A stretch of 64,000 bases of DNA, taken from positions 1,054,001-1,118,000 of the forward strand of contig NZ_OX044366.1 of NCBI RefSeq assembly GCF_943846705.1. The letters are read 5' to 3'. Source of the stretch: an uncultured Pseudomonas sp. GTDB taxonomy: Bacteria > Pseudomonadota > Gammaproteobacteria > Pseudomonadales > Pseudomonadaceae. The notes beneath the pieces were generated by a model. That model had not been told where the DNA came from. It worked only from the letters and a program-made list of their open reading frames with translations, and made no database searches. Positions 26,180 through 35,173 of this stretch are shown one piece after another. Position 1 is the stretch's first letter; each line of letters begins with the position of its first letter. The position numbers and the translations under genes are program-made.

Positions 26180-29100
26180 GCTTCGTCCTCTTCACTGCCG
26201 TGCAGGGCATCCAGCGCCGGGCTGTAGAGCTGTTCGGCCAGTACTTCGAAGCGTTCATCCAGCGGCTCGCGGTCGCGGAAGGCCAGGGCATTCCAGGGGT
26301 CCTGGCCTTCGCCGGTCATGTAGTCGTTACCCTGCCACATCAACCGCGCCTCGCTGCGCGCCGCATCAATCGGCTCCTTGCGGCCGGGATTGCGCCACTT
26401 GCGGGCGAAGCCATGGCTGCATTTGGCGAACAGTGGCAGCGGTTCGCACAGCGCGCTCTTGTAGGCCTCCAGCCACGGCAACAACAGCCCACGAGCATCG
26501 GCCAGCGGCCCCAGCCGCCATTCGCTTTTCGGCGACAGCAAGCGGCTGTCACGGCTGCTGCCCGGCGTCGCGGCGCAGTTAAGCAGCAGATGGCGCAACC
26601 AGAATGGCGCCAGCTCCCAGGCACCGAGGTCGCGCAGGCGGTAGTCGAACAAGCCCTCGCTGGTCACACCATCCAGCCAGCCGTGAATGCGCACACCGGC
26701 CAATTCGATATCCACTAATAATGGCTGCGGCGTGTCCTCCGGGCGCTCATCGAACAGGGTTGGGGCGAAGGCGCGGATCGGCCCGCGAATCTGCCCCCAG
26801 TGCGCCTGGCCCAACTCGCCCACCGGCAGCCAGCCAGAGGCAGCCGCTACGGCACGCTCCTCACGTTCACTCCAGCCGCGCTCGACCGCCTGCAAGGCCA
26901 ACTGACGCAAGCCATGCTGGCTGGTCCACTCGACGCTGAATGGCTCATCGCCAGCCAGAGCTTCTTCACTCTGCGCCAGGCGCAAGCCGAGGCGCTGCTC
27001 CAGCAGATAGCGCGCCGGGTGTTTGAAGCAGTGCAGCAACTGGCTCGGCTCAATGCTCAGCCAGTCTTTGTCGGGTTCCGCCAACCGGCTGGCAAACGGC
27101 GGCGCGCTCTCCACGGCCTGACTCAGGCGCTGCGCCGCATAAAACCAGGGCGCGGCGAAGCCGGCATGCCGCGCGCCGGCGAAGTTGCCGGGGGCGAAAG
27201 GCTGCAGCGGGTGCTGATGGCTGATGCGCGCACTGGCCGGGCCATTGGCATCGACGGCCATAAGATCGACCACATCGAGCAGCTCGCTGACCAGCACCGA
27301 CGGCGGCAGCTCGGCATTGCTGCGCGGGTCGCGGCCGACATAGCTGAGGTACAAGCCGCCACGGGCCGAGAGCAGGGTTTCCAGCAGCAGGTAACGGTCA
27401 TCCAGGCGCCGCGCCCGGTCGCCGCGCCGCGGTTTTTGCCCGATCAAATCGAAACCGGCGGCCGGGGTACGCCGTGGCAGCGCGCCGTCATCCAGGCCGA
27501 GCAGGCAAACCAGACGAAACGGCAGGCTGCGCATCGGCACCATGGTGCAGAAGGTCACCGCCCCGGTGAGAAAGCCCGACGTCGCACTGCCCTGCTCCAA
27601 TGCCGCCGTCAGTTGCTGACGGATCAGCGCCAGCTCAATCGGCCGCTCAACCCCGGACGCCGTGGCCTGCTCCTGCAAGGCGGCGCAAGCCTTGGACAGC
27701 AGCAACAGGGTGTCGCCGGCCTCGCGCTCATCAAACAACTGATCAATCAGCACTTGCAGCGCTTCGGCCCACTCAGCCAAAGGCCGGGGCCGTTGCAGGC
27801 TCTGCGCCAGCGCGGCTAGGCGTTCGACAAAGCCGGACAGGCGACCGAGCAATTGCGCACGGCCACCTTCCAGCGCATCCAGCGGCCAGTTGTTGCCGAG
27901 CAAGGGTGCCGCCAACCCGGCCAGCTGCGGCGGCGCGGCAAAGCCCAATAGCAGGCGATCCAACCCTTGCCGCCAGGTGAACGCGGCATCGGCCGGCAAG
28001 CCCAGCTGCTCGCGGTGCGCGTCATCGCGACCCCAACGGATACCGGCCTCGCGCAACCAGTCGCGGAGCAGGCTCAGGTCTTCGGCTTCGATTCCGGCCC
28101 GCCGAGCGACGGCCGGCTGCTCCAGCAGGGCGAGCACTTCTTCGGCGGTGAAGCGGCTGTCCGGCAGCGCCAGCAGACTGAGGAAGGCCTCGATCAGCGG
28201 AATTTCCGCACGCAGGCTGCGGTCGGCCAGGCTGAACGGCACGCGGGGCACGCCTTCACGCGGGGCGAACACGGCTTCGATATAGGGCGCATAACGCTCG
28301 ATATCCGGGGTCAGCACCACCACTTGATCGGGCGTCAGTTCGGGCTCGACGGCAAAGCGCGCGAGCAGTTGGTCATGCAATATTTCCACTTCGCGCAGCG
28401 GCGAGTGGGCGATGTGCAGCTCCAGCGAGCGGTCGTCATCACGCAGTTGCAGGCGCTCATCGGCCGTGCGGGTATGCAGGCGCAAAATGTCGTTTTGCAG
28501 CGCTTGCAGCAGGCTGGCGTCGTGCAGGTCGGCATCCTCGGAATACAGACCGATTTCCTGACTGCCTTCGCTGGAAGCCAGGCTGAACAGGCTGTCGAAG
28601 AAATCGCGACCCTGCTTGCCCAGGCTCGCCAGCAGCGGGTGGCCGACGTCCAGGTACCAGTCATCAGGACTCAGCTCAGGCTGACGCGCCAGTTCACGGA
28701 TATCGCGAATCTCGCCCCAGGCTTCACGGCACGGGTTGAGCGCAAAAATCACCACCTCGGTGTGCCGCGCCAGGCCTTCCAGCACGCGCATATGGTGTGG
28801 CGGCAGGCTGCTGATGCCGAACACCAGCACGCGCTCAGGCAGGCCAGTGATGGGGGCGGCGTCGTACAGCCGTGCCAGCAAGTCTTCCAGCAGGCGCGCG
28901 CGGTGCGGGTGGCCGTCTTTGGTCAGCTCGCGCCACAGCAACGCCTGCCAGGCTTCATCCGGACCGAGATCGAGCAACTCGTTGCGCTCCCAGGCCGCCA
29001 GCCAGTCGTCGCGATACAGCAGATATTGGTCGAAAACGTCGGCGATTTTCACCGCCAGCGATAGCCTTCGGCGCTCATCGCCACCGTCCAGGTAATGCGC

Positions 29101-29430
29101 CAGACGTGGTGCCTGCGCCAGCTGCTCGGGTTCACACAGCCAATCGTACAGTCGCCAGCTCAGGCTGCTCGGGCTGAAGGCCGACTGCTCCGGCAGCTGG
29201 CCCAGCGCCAACCGTGATACATCCCAGACAAACTTGGCCGGCAGCTGCACCTCCAGTTGCATGGCAATGCCCTGCTTGCGCGCCAACTCCAAGGTCAGCC
29301 AGCGGCCCATGCCCTGGCTCGGCACCACCACCAAGGCCGGGGCAAAAGGCTCACGCATCGGCGTGGCCAACAAGGTGGTGGCCAGCTCGCCAAGGGTTTC
29401 TAGGTCTGGGGCGTGATAAAGCGTGAGCAT
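26176..29430 (-). CDS. recC: Exodeoxyribonuclease V gamma subunit (RecC)
   Basis: The start was placed at 29430 (MLTLYHAPDLETLGELA), the usual RecC N-terminus; an upstream in-frame extension of 17 residues looks unsupported. The product is 1084 residues, normal for RecC. It has the dead helicase blocks (PFAPALVVVPSQGMGRWLTLELARKQGIA) and a C-terminal inactive nuclease-like domain. RecC recognises Chi and holds the complex together. It is the first gene of recC-recB-recD; the order is the same as in P. aeruginosa. Confidence 0.94.
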   Translation of the reverse strand: MLTLYHAPDLETLGELATTLLATPMREPFAPALVVVPSQGMGRWLTLELARKQGIAMQLEVQLPAKFVWDVSRLALGQLPEQSAFSPSSLSWRLYDWLCEPEQLAQAPRLAHYLDGGDERRRLSLAVKIADVFDQYLLYRDDWLAAWERNELLDLGPDEAWQALLWRELTKDGHPHRARLLEDLLARLYDAAPITGLPERVLVFGISSLPPHHMRVLEGLARHTEVVIFALNPCREAWGEIRDIRELARQPELSPDDWYLDVGHPLLASLGKQGRDFFDSLFSLASSEGSQEIGLYSEDADLHDASLLQALQNDILRLHTRTADERLQLRDDDRSLELHIAHSPLREVEILHDQLLARFAVEPELTPDQVVVLTPDIERYAPYIEAVFAPREGVPRVPFSLADRSLRAEIPLIEAFLSLLALPDSRFTAEEVLALLEQPAVARRAGIEAEDLSLLRDWLREAGIRWGRDDAHREQLGLPADAAFTWRQGLDRLLLGFAAPPQLAGLAAPLLGNNWPLDALEGGRAQLLGRLSGFVERLAALAQSLQRPRPLAEWAEALQVLIDQLFDEREAGDTLLLLSKACAALQEQATASGVERPIELALIRQQLTAALEQGSATSGFLTGAVTFCTMVPMRSLPFRLVCLLGLDDGALPRRTPAAGFDLIGQKPRRGDRARRLDDRYLLLETLLSARGGLYLSYVGRDPRSNAELPPSVLVSELLDVVDLMAVDANGPASARISHQHPLQPFAPGNFAGARHAGFAAPWFYAAQRLSQAVESAPPFASRLAEPDKDWLSIEPSQLLHCFKHPARYLLEQRLGLRLAQSEEALAGDEPFSVEWTSQHGLRQLALQAVERGWSEREERAVAAASGWLPVGELGQAHWGQIRGPIRAFAPTLFDERPEDTPQPLLVDIELAGVRIHGWLDGVTSEGLFDYRLRDLGAWELAPFWLRHLLLNCAATPGSSRDSRLLSPKSEWRLGPLADARGLLLPWLEAYKSALCEPLPLFAKCSHGFARKWRNPGRKEPIDAARSEARLMWQGNDYMTGEGQDPWNALAFRDREPLDERFEVLAEQLYSPALDALHGSEEDEA

Positions 29431-29543
29431 GGGCAGGGACCGCATCCGTTCAGTAACGGCTAAGGTTATCAGGTCAATCACCCAGACGGGATTGCGCGCC
29501 AGTCTGTACCTTGCGCTAGCGCATAGCGTCGACCCCAGCTAAA

Positions 29544-29588
29544 GCTTAATGGTAGGGTCGATGCTCGTCCCTTTATAACCATTAAAGC
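29544..29588. promoter_or_regulatory. Inverted repeat upstream of the Na/Pi cotransporter gene
   Basis: GCTTAATGGT (29544-29553) and ACCATTAAAGC (29578-29588) form an inverted repeat with one extra base. It lies 45 bp before the transporter start, in the place of a promoter. Operator or leader structure are both possible. Confidence 0.3.
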
Positions 29589-29632
29589 CACGCACCCCGC
29601 TGTAACAGCGCGGCCGGCTAGGTAGTCGCACC

Positions 29633-31279
29633 ATGCTTACCCTGCTCAATCTTCTATCCGCAATTGCCCTGCTGATCTGGGGCACGCACATCGTCCGCAC
29701 CGGCATCCTGCGGGTGTACGGCTCGCACCTGCGCAAGGTGCTCAGCCATAACGTCAGCAAACGCCCCATGGCCTTTGCCGCCGGCATTGGCGTGACCGCG
29801 CTGGTGCAGAGCAGCAACGCCACCGCGCTACTGGTGACCTCCTTTGTCGCCCAGGGCTTGATGACCCTGACGCCAGCCCTGGCGATCATGCTCGGCGCGG
29901 ATGTCGGCACCGCGTTGATGGCCCGCGTATTGACCTTCGACCTGAGCTGGCTGAGCCCGCTGCTGATCTTTCTCGGGGTGATCTTCTTTCTCTCGCGCAA
30001 ACAAACCCGCGCCGGCCAACTCGGCCGCGTCGCTATCGGCCTGGGCTTGATGCTGCTGGCGCTGCAGCTGATCGTCACCGCGGCCACGCCGATCACCGAG
30101 GAGCAAGGCATCCGCGTGCTGTTCGCCTCACTGACCGGTGACCTGCTGCTGGATGCCCTGGTCGGTGCGCTGTTTGCGCTGATTTCCTACTCCAGCCTGG
30201 CCGCCGTGTTGCTCACCGCCATGCTCACCGGTGCCGGGCTGATCAGCCTGCCCGTGGCCATCGGCCTGGTGATCGGCGCGAATATCGGCAGCGGCGTGCT
30301 GGCGTTTCTTACCAGCAGCCTGCAAAGCCCAGCCGGGCGGCGTGTGGCGCTGGGCAGCCTGCTGTACAAGCTGATCGGTCTGCTGCTGGTGATGCCCTTC
30401 CTCGACCCACTGGCGAACTGGCTGGACAGCCTGAACTGGCGGCCTGAAGAGCTGGTGATCGGTTTTCATGTCCTTTACAACAGTCTGCGCTGCGTGCTGA
30501 TGCTGCCCACCGTGGGGCTGATGGCGCGCTTCTGCAACTGGCTGCTGCCGGATCGCGCCGAGGAAAACGGCGTAGCCCGCCCACGCCACCTCGACCCCAC
30601 CGCGCTTTCTACCCCGAGCCTGGCGCTGGCCAATGCGGTGCGCGAAACCCTGCGCATCGGCGACCTGATCGAGACCATGCTCAGCCACCTGCTGGAAGTG
30701 CTGCAAGGCGGACAAACAACCTTAAGCAAGGAACTGCGCCGCCTCGATGATGACGTCGACGCCCTCTACAGCGCGGTGAAACTCTACCTTGCCCAAGTGC
30801 AGCGTGAAGCCTTGAGCGATCACGACAACCGGCGCTGGGCAGAGATCATCGAGCTGGCGGTGAACCTGGAACAGGCCGGCGACATCATCGAACGCATGCT
30901 CGGGAAAGTGCAGGATCAGAAAACCGCCCAGCGCCACTCGTTCTCCGACAGCGGTTTGGAGGAACTGGCCAGCCTGCATCAGCAGCTGACAGCCAACCTG
31001 CGCCTGGGGCTCTCGGTGTTTCTTTCGGGCGACAAGGAAAGCGCCCGCCAGCTGCTGCGCGAGAAACGCCGCTTCCGCGCCCAAGAGCGCCGCCTGGCCC
31101 ACTCACACGTCGGCCGCTTGCACCATCAAGTGGTGCAAAGCATCGAAACCAGCGGCCTGCACATGGAGCTAATCGCCGACATGAAACGCCTCAACTCGCT
31201 GTTTTGCAGCAGTGCTTATGCGGTATTGGAGAGCGGCGAAACAGGTGCGCTCCCCCACGAAGACAGCGGCACTGAGTAA
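29633..31279 (+). CDS. Na/Pi cotransporter family protein with PhoU-like domain
   Basis: The 548-residue protein has eight or so hydrophobic segments in the first 330 residues with the duplicated Na/Pi signature: VTALVQSSNATALLVTSF (QSSNAT) and the matching SYSSLAAVLLTAMLTGAG. The C-terminal 200 residues form a cytoplasmic PhoU-like helical domain (LEQAGDIIERMLGKVQ). Such proteins (NptA/YjbB) move phosphate with sodium, often outward. It stands alone, with recC divergent, and could link to the Pit/DUF47 set at 3.6-5.6 kb only at the level of phosphate balance. Confidence 0.88.
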   Translation: MLTLLNLLSAIALLIWGTHIVRTGILRVYGSHLRKVLSHNVSKRPMAFAAGIGVTALVQSSNATALLVTSFVAQGLMTLTPALAIMLGADVGTALMARVLTFDLSWLSPLLIFLGVIFFLSRKQTRAGQLGRVAIGLGLMLLALQLIVTAATPITEEQGIRVLFASLTGDLLLDALVGALFALISYSSLAAVLLTAMLTGAGLISLPVAIGLVIGANIGSGVLAFLTSSLQSPAGRRVALGSLLYKLIGLLLVMPFLDPLANWLDSLNWRPEELVIGFHVLYNSLRCVLMLPTVGLMARFCNWLLPDRAEENGVARPRHLDPTALSTPSLALANAVRETLRIGDLIETMLSHLLEVLQGGQTTLSKELRRLDDDVDALYSAVKLYLAQVQREALSDHDNRRWAEIIELAVNLEQAGDIIERMLGKVQDQKTAQRHSFSDSGLEELASLHQQLTANLRLGLSVFLSGDKESARQLLREKRRFRAQERRLAHSHVGRLHHQVVQSIETSGLHMELIADMKRLNSLFCSSAYAVLESGETGALPHEDSGTE

Positions 31280-31387
31280 GACCGATCGATTGAATTAAAC
31301 TGCGCGAACCACGCTGAGTTGGATTGATGCGCTCCAAGGCCATCTAATTGCAGGGCGAAGCTTAACGCCCTATCGGGGTGTCCAGAA

Positions 31388-31574
31388 TCATTGAGCCACA
31401 ACAAACACGGCGACCAAGAGAACGCTAGGGGCTTGCCCGTACTTTTCCCGCACTTGCTGGATCAGGCTTTTCATAACCTCATCTTCTGAAGAATTGAGGG
31501 CTCCACGAAACCCGTTGCGATTCAATAACGCGTAGAGTAAGGCCTTCCAGGAGTATATGGCCGTTTAGTTCCAT
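31388..31574 (-). pseudogene. Small frameshifted or degraded gene after the T6SS effector
   Basis: Three bases after the effector stop there is an ATG (31574) opening MELNGH in one frame, which then stops after 31 residues. A second frame (31564 to the stop at 31388) reads SWKALLYALLNRNGF and then LIQQVREKYGQAP with normal codon use, but has no ATG before EVMKSL. One extra base around 31556 would join the two into a protein of about 60 residues. I recognise no family. It may be a broken immunity or accessory gene of the T6SS operon, or chance. Confidence 0.4.
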
Positions 31575-31576
31575 GG

Positions 31577-33382
31577 CTAACTGGGTAGATCAAACCCACG
31601 AATATCAAAGAAGTTTTGCCCGGCCAACTGAGTTACTGAACGCTGTGCCGCACTCACTGCAAGACGGTCGTGGACGAAGTGACCAAATAGCCGGTGTATG
31701 GGCTCACTGAATGCTCTCGATGGTTGGTCAAACCATGCCGAGAGTAATACTACCCATAAATCTGCCTGCTCTCTTGTACCTGCGACGCGCCAGCCACGCG
31801 CAGGGTTTTTCAGCGCAGAGTACATATCGTTGGCCTCTTCGTTGACCTCCTCCAGCCAGCCCAGCTCGGCGCGCAGTTGCGCTCTTTCCTGGCTGATGGC
31901 CTGCAGGCGTTGTTCGCGCGCCTGGCGTTGCGCGGCACTTTCTCGCGAGATACCCAGCATGCCAGTCATGCTGCCCAGTGCGCCGGCGCGCAATTGGTCT
32001 TCCTCTTCGTTGAGCTGCTGCAAGCGCGCCTGGTAGGGCTTCCAGATCGCGGCCAGCCAGCGGATGTACACACGCATGTGAGCAGCAAACAGCTGCTGTT
32101 CGCGGCGCAAAGGTGCTCCAGAGAAACGGGGTTTAAACGCTTTGATCTCTGCGAGGCTGAACTGCGCTTCGCGCTCATAATGCCGGCTTAGTCCTTTGGC
32201 GCTGACTTGATCGATGTGGTCGTTGAAAACGAAGAGTTCGGCAGTGTCTGCATCTTTCTCGTACAACTGATCCAGTTCCGGAAATGGCGCTCCGGCGTGG
32301 CGGGCGGCACTGTACATTGTGTGCAGGCTAACCAATGCCAGCTCGGCGCTGGGCTTCTGCTCGCCTGGCAGCAGACTACCGCCGACATCCTCACTCACAC
32401 CAGGCACCCATTTTTCTCGCCAATTTGCCTTACCACTGCCAAGCAAGCGCGCGCGCCGGTAAAAGCGCCGCTCATGAGCGGCCACCAGATGCAGCGCCTG
32501 CTTGACTCGGTCGGGTAGTGGGCCACCGTCATCAAGTACTGTTCTGAGTGGCAAGGGCAAATAAGGGAAGTCGACATGGCTACGGTCAACGCCATCGAAC
32601 AGGCCGGCAAACAGAATGGTCAGTTTTATGCCCTGATAGCGATAGGCGTCACCAGCAGGCTGTGGTTCGCGGCTGAGTAATTCGTGGAGAAAGGCACGGG
32701 CCAGGGTAGCCCCGTAGTCATAGCCGTATACGGTCAACTCGATATGTTTGAGCGGAGGGCGATCGCGGAGCGACTCGATTTCTCGAATTTCCCCGCTGAG
32801 GAAATCGATTGCGCCTTGAATCCGGGTATCACCGCCGGTTTTTAGCAGCTCGGCAACAAAGCGGTTATCGCGCACCGGGGCCAAGACTTCGAGGGTGGCG
32901 TCGATAACGGCACCTTTGAGCAGGCCCATTAGTTTGAGCGGCTTGTGCAACAGCTCCTTAAGGTTGCGACCGATGCGCTCCCACCAATTACGCCTAGGGT
33001 CGAGCACATCCTTGGCCGATTCTATGGCTTGCTCCTTGGCCACATCGGCAGGTACCTCGCTGGCCGTATCGCCAAAACTGGTCACAGCACTGTTGGCGGT
33101 AACATTCAGATCGGCAGAAAAGTCTTCGCCCAGGCCAGATGCATAAAATTTGCGGTAGCTAAAAGATGCATCATCTTCACCATAGTCGGAGTGAGCCATA
33201 TAGAGCTTGCCGATATTGCTGATGCGACCTGATTGCATGTCCTGAATACGATGACGACCAAAGCCGTCGAAGAAAAAACCGATACGCAGGATATGTTCGC
33301 AGGTCGTGATATGCGGGGTGGCTGGCGAGGGACGACAGCGAGCGGCCATGGCTGCCGCCTGTTCGGTGATGCGATTGCTCAT
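31577..33382 (-). CDS. T6SS phospholipase-like effector (Tle1/DUF2235-related)
   Basis: The 601-residue protein has the Tle1/DUF2235 layout: the first strand IGFFFDGFGRHR (34-45), the nucleophile-elbow strand ELTVYGYDYGATLARAF (215-231) and the acid strand ILFAGLFDGVDRSHVDF (257-273). Tle1 enzymes are alpha/beta-hydrolase phospholipases secreted by T6SS. Here the elbow is GYDYG rather than GxSxG, so Asp222 takes the place of the serine nucleophile and activity is doubtful. The last third is helical with a coiled-coil stretch (about 440-520). It overlaps the upstream DUF3304 gene by 4 bp and is the last intact gene of the vgrG operon. Base composition is less GC-rich than the flanking genes, suggesting acquired DNA. 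Confidence 0.75.
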   Translation of the reverse strand: MSNRITEQAAAMAARCRPSPATPHITTCEHILRIGFFFDGFGRHRIQDMQSGRISNIGKLYMAHSDYGEDDASFSYRKFYASGLGEDFSADLNVTANSAVTSFGDTASEVPADVAKEQAIESAKDVLDPRRNWWERIGRNLKELLHKPLKLMGLLKGAVIDATLEVLAPVRDNRFVAELLKTGGDTRIQGAIDFLSGEIREIESLRDRPPLKHIELTVYGYDYGATLARAFLHELLSREPQPAGDAYRYQGIKLTILFAGLFDGVDRSHVDFPYLPLPLRTVLDDGGPLPDRVKQALHLVAAHERRFYRRARLLGSGKANWREKWVPGVSEDVGGSLLPGEQKPSAELALVSLHTMYSAARHAGAPFPELDQLYEKDADTAELFVFNDHIDQVSAKGLSRHYEREAQFSLAEIKAFKPRFSGAPLRREQQLFAAHMRVYIRWLAAIWKPYQARLQQLNEEEDQLRAGALGSMTGMLGISRESAAQRQAREQRLQAISQERAQLRAELGWLEEVNEEANDMYSALKNPARGWRVAGTREQADLWVVLLSAWFDQPSRAFSEPIHRLFGHFVHDRLAVSAAQRSVTQLAGQNFFDIRGFDLPS

Positions 33383-33870
33383 GGTGTTTGCTCCTTGCTA
33401 TCAGGCGCTTCCTTGAGCCCCTTATAGGGGCTGCCTGGGGTAGGGCTCCAAAACAAACGCACTTGATCGCCTGGGAAGAAGTGCACATGCAGGTACTTGT
33501 CTTGACGAGTGCGGGGCGGATTGGGTACCTCCAACGTCACGGTCTCTTTCTGCACGCCTTGGCGGACTTGTTCTCCGGTACGACCTTTAATCCACTCAAC
33601 GGTCAGCACATCGCCCTCAATGCGCGAGCAGCAACTAGCGCCGCCCCCGCCATAGGCGGATGCATTACCGCCCCAGGCTTCGTTGACGGCGTAGCTGAAG
33701 ATGGGCCGATCCGTATGGTTATGCACATAGAGAATGGCACCGGGCATTTGGGTGTAGGCCCAAGCCACGTAGCCAAATACCAATAGCCCAAAAAGCGCCA
33801 GGCTAAACAGGGATTTAGCGAGTGTGGGTAGCGATTTCCAGCGTTTAAGTAATACGTTTACATGCTTCAC
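33379..33870 (-). CDS. DUF3304 protein, second copy (putative Tli-type immunity protein)
   Basis: The 163-residue protein has one N-terminal membrane segment (about 18-38) and a periplasmic domain with MPGAILYVHNHTDRP, the CC pair in GASCCSRIEGD, VEWIKG, and FPGDQVRLFWSP, the DUF3304 pattern. DUF3304 proteins are often found beside T6SS lipase effectors and are thought to be periplasmic immunity proteins. It is a tandem paralogue of the next gene and nearly identical over the middle. It overlaps that gene by 4 bp and the effector by 4 bp. Confidence 0.7.
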   Translation of the reverse strand: MKHVNVLLKRWKSLPTLAKSLFSLALFGLLVFGYVAWAYTQMPGAILYVHNHTDRPIFSYAVNEAWGGNASAYGGGGASCCSRIEGDVLTVEWIKGRTGEQVRQGVQKETVTLEVPNPPRTRQDKYLHVHFFPGDQVRLFWSPTPGSPYKGLKEAPDSKEQTP

Positions 33871-34328
33871 TGCTGAACCTCTTGATACGGTGCTTCCTTG
33901 AGATCTTCAAAGGGACTATCCAAATTGGGGCTCCAAAACAGGCGAACCTGGTCGCCGGGGAAGAAGTGCACGTGCAGGTATTTGTCTTGCCGGGTACGCG
34001 GTGGATTGGGCATTTCCAGCGTCACGGTCTCTTTCTGCACGCCTTGGCGGACTTGTTCTCCGGTACGTCCCTTTATCCATTCCACCGTCAGCACATCGCC
34101 CTCAATGCGCGAGCAGCAAGTAACCTTCCCACCGCCATAAGCGAAGGCATTTCCACCCCAAGCTTCATTTACGGAATACCCGGATATGGGCCGGTCCGTA
34201 TGGTTATGCACATAGAGCATGGCCCCTGGCATTTGGGTGTAAGCCCAGGCCATATAAGCGAGCGCCAGCAGGGCCACGGATGCTGTGCTTAGCATGCCCT
34301 TGCGCTGCATGATTTTTTGCCAATTCAC
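33867..34328 (-). CDS. DUF3304 protein, first copy (putative Tli-type immunity protein)
   Basis: I chose the GTG start at 34328, which overlaps the stop of the DUF4123 gene as GTGA. It gives MNWQKIMQRKGM and a length (153 aa) that aligns with the tandem paralogue; the longer frame to 34394 would overlap the chaperone gene by 70 bp. One membrane segment (about 12-30) anchors a periplasmic domain with the CC pair in VTCCSRIEGD and WIKGRTGEQVRQGVQ, shared with the neighbour. Function as immunity to the downstream effector is inferred from position. The divergence of the two copies lies mainly at the N-terminus, around AYGGG and at the C-terminus. Confidence 0.7.
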   Translation of the reverse strand: MNWQKIMQRKGMLSTASVALLALAYMAWAYTQMPGAMLYVHNHTDRPISGYSVNEAWGGNAFAYGGGKVTCCSRIEGDVLTVEWIKGRTGEQVRQGVQKETVTLEMPNPPRTRQDKYLHVHFFPGDQVRLFWSPNLDSPFEDLKEAPYQEVQQ

Positions 34329-35173
34329 CCTTGGCTGTCCTCGTCCAGTTCCGCTTGGACCTGAGCCAGTGCCTGGCCGTCCTGTTCTACGCACTGCAGT
34401 ATGACGGGCCAGTTCGGGCTCTGGCTGATGGTTTTGCCGCCCAGCAGGCTATAGAGCGCATAAAAATATTGATCAGGCTCGCGCGTCAGGCCGGCCTCCC
34501 GCGCCTGTGACAATGCTTGCCCAGCCTGGTTCAGCCGCTCACCGTGGCATTTGCTGACGAAAACCTCGGGGACGTTGGCCTGCAGCTCAGCGACCAATGC
34601 CTGGGCGTGAGGGTCAATGCCCAGCGCATCCACAAGCGGTTGGTCGAGCTCAATGGGGTGATAGGGCGGCACCTTGTTTTGCGCCAAGCCTTGCAAAGGC
34701 TGCCAGCCCTGTGACGTCGGCAACCACCACTGGACAATGGGGCCGAACAACCAGGTGTGCCAGGGTTGTTCCTGCCGTGTATGCAGGACGGGCAATACGT
34801 TGTGGGCATAACTGCGGATCAACAGTGTGTCGCCGTCAATGTTGCGGCAGACAAGGGCATCACCCAGGTGTTTCTGCAGTTCGATTATGTCCAGCCGGCT
34901 GATCAACCAACCATGTTGCGCGCTCCGAGTGAGCTGTTCATGAAGCTGTATTAAGTTGGCATACGGCTGGCCACTCAGCTCAATTAGGGCAGGGCCGTCA
35001 TTGCTTAAATGCGTTACGCCCGGTTGGAGCAGCAGCGGCCAGACTGCATGCTCGGTGAAAAGGCTAAGGCGGCATTCATCAGAAAGTAGCCCAAGCTCTA
35101 CCACCATTACCAGGGTCTGGTCGGCCTCCAGCGCGGCGTCCCAATCAGTGCGTGCTGCGGTTTGCTCAGTCAT
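34325..35173 (-). CDS. DUF4123 T6SS effector chaperone (Tap/TEC family)
   Basis: The 282-residue protein has the DUF4123 pattern: an N-terminal strand/helix block with VELGLLSDECRLSLF, and SAQHGWLISRLDIIELQKHL followed by VLPVLHTRQEQPWHTWLFGPIVQWWLP. DUF4123 proteins load a specific effector onto the VgrG encoded next to them. It overlaps vgrG by 4 bp (ATGA) and the next gene by 4 bp, which ties the whole set into one translation unit. Confidence 0.85.
   Translation of the reverse strand: MTEQTAARTDWDAALEADQTLVMVVELGLLSDECRLSLFTEHAVWPLLLQPGVTHLSNDGPALIELSGQPYANLIQLHEQLTRSAQHGWLISRLDIIELQKHLGDALVCRNIDGDTLLIRSYAHNVLPVLHTRQEQPWHTWLFGPIVQWWLPTSQGWQPLQGLAQNKVPPYHPIELDQPLVDALGIDPHAQALVAELQANVPEVFVSKCHGERLNQAGQALSQAREAGLTREPDQYFYALYSLLGGKTISQSPNWPVILQCVEQDGQALAQVQAELDEDSQG

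Noticed and set aside
34329..34394. Longer start for the first DUF3304 gene
   Set aside because: It would overlap the DUF4123 gene by 70 bp and adds a Gly/Arg/Ser-rich stretch absent from the paralogue; the GTG at 34328 fits the 4-bp overlap pattern of the operon.
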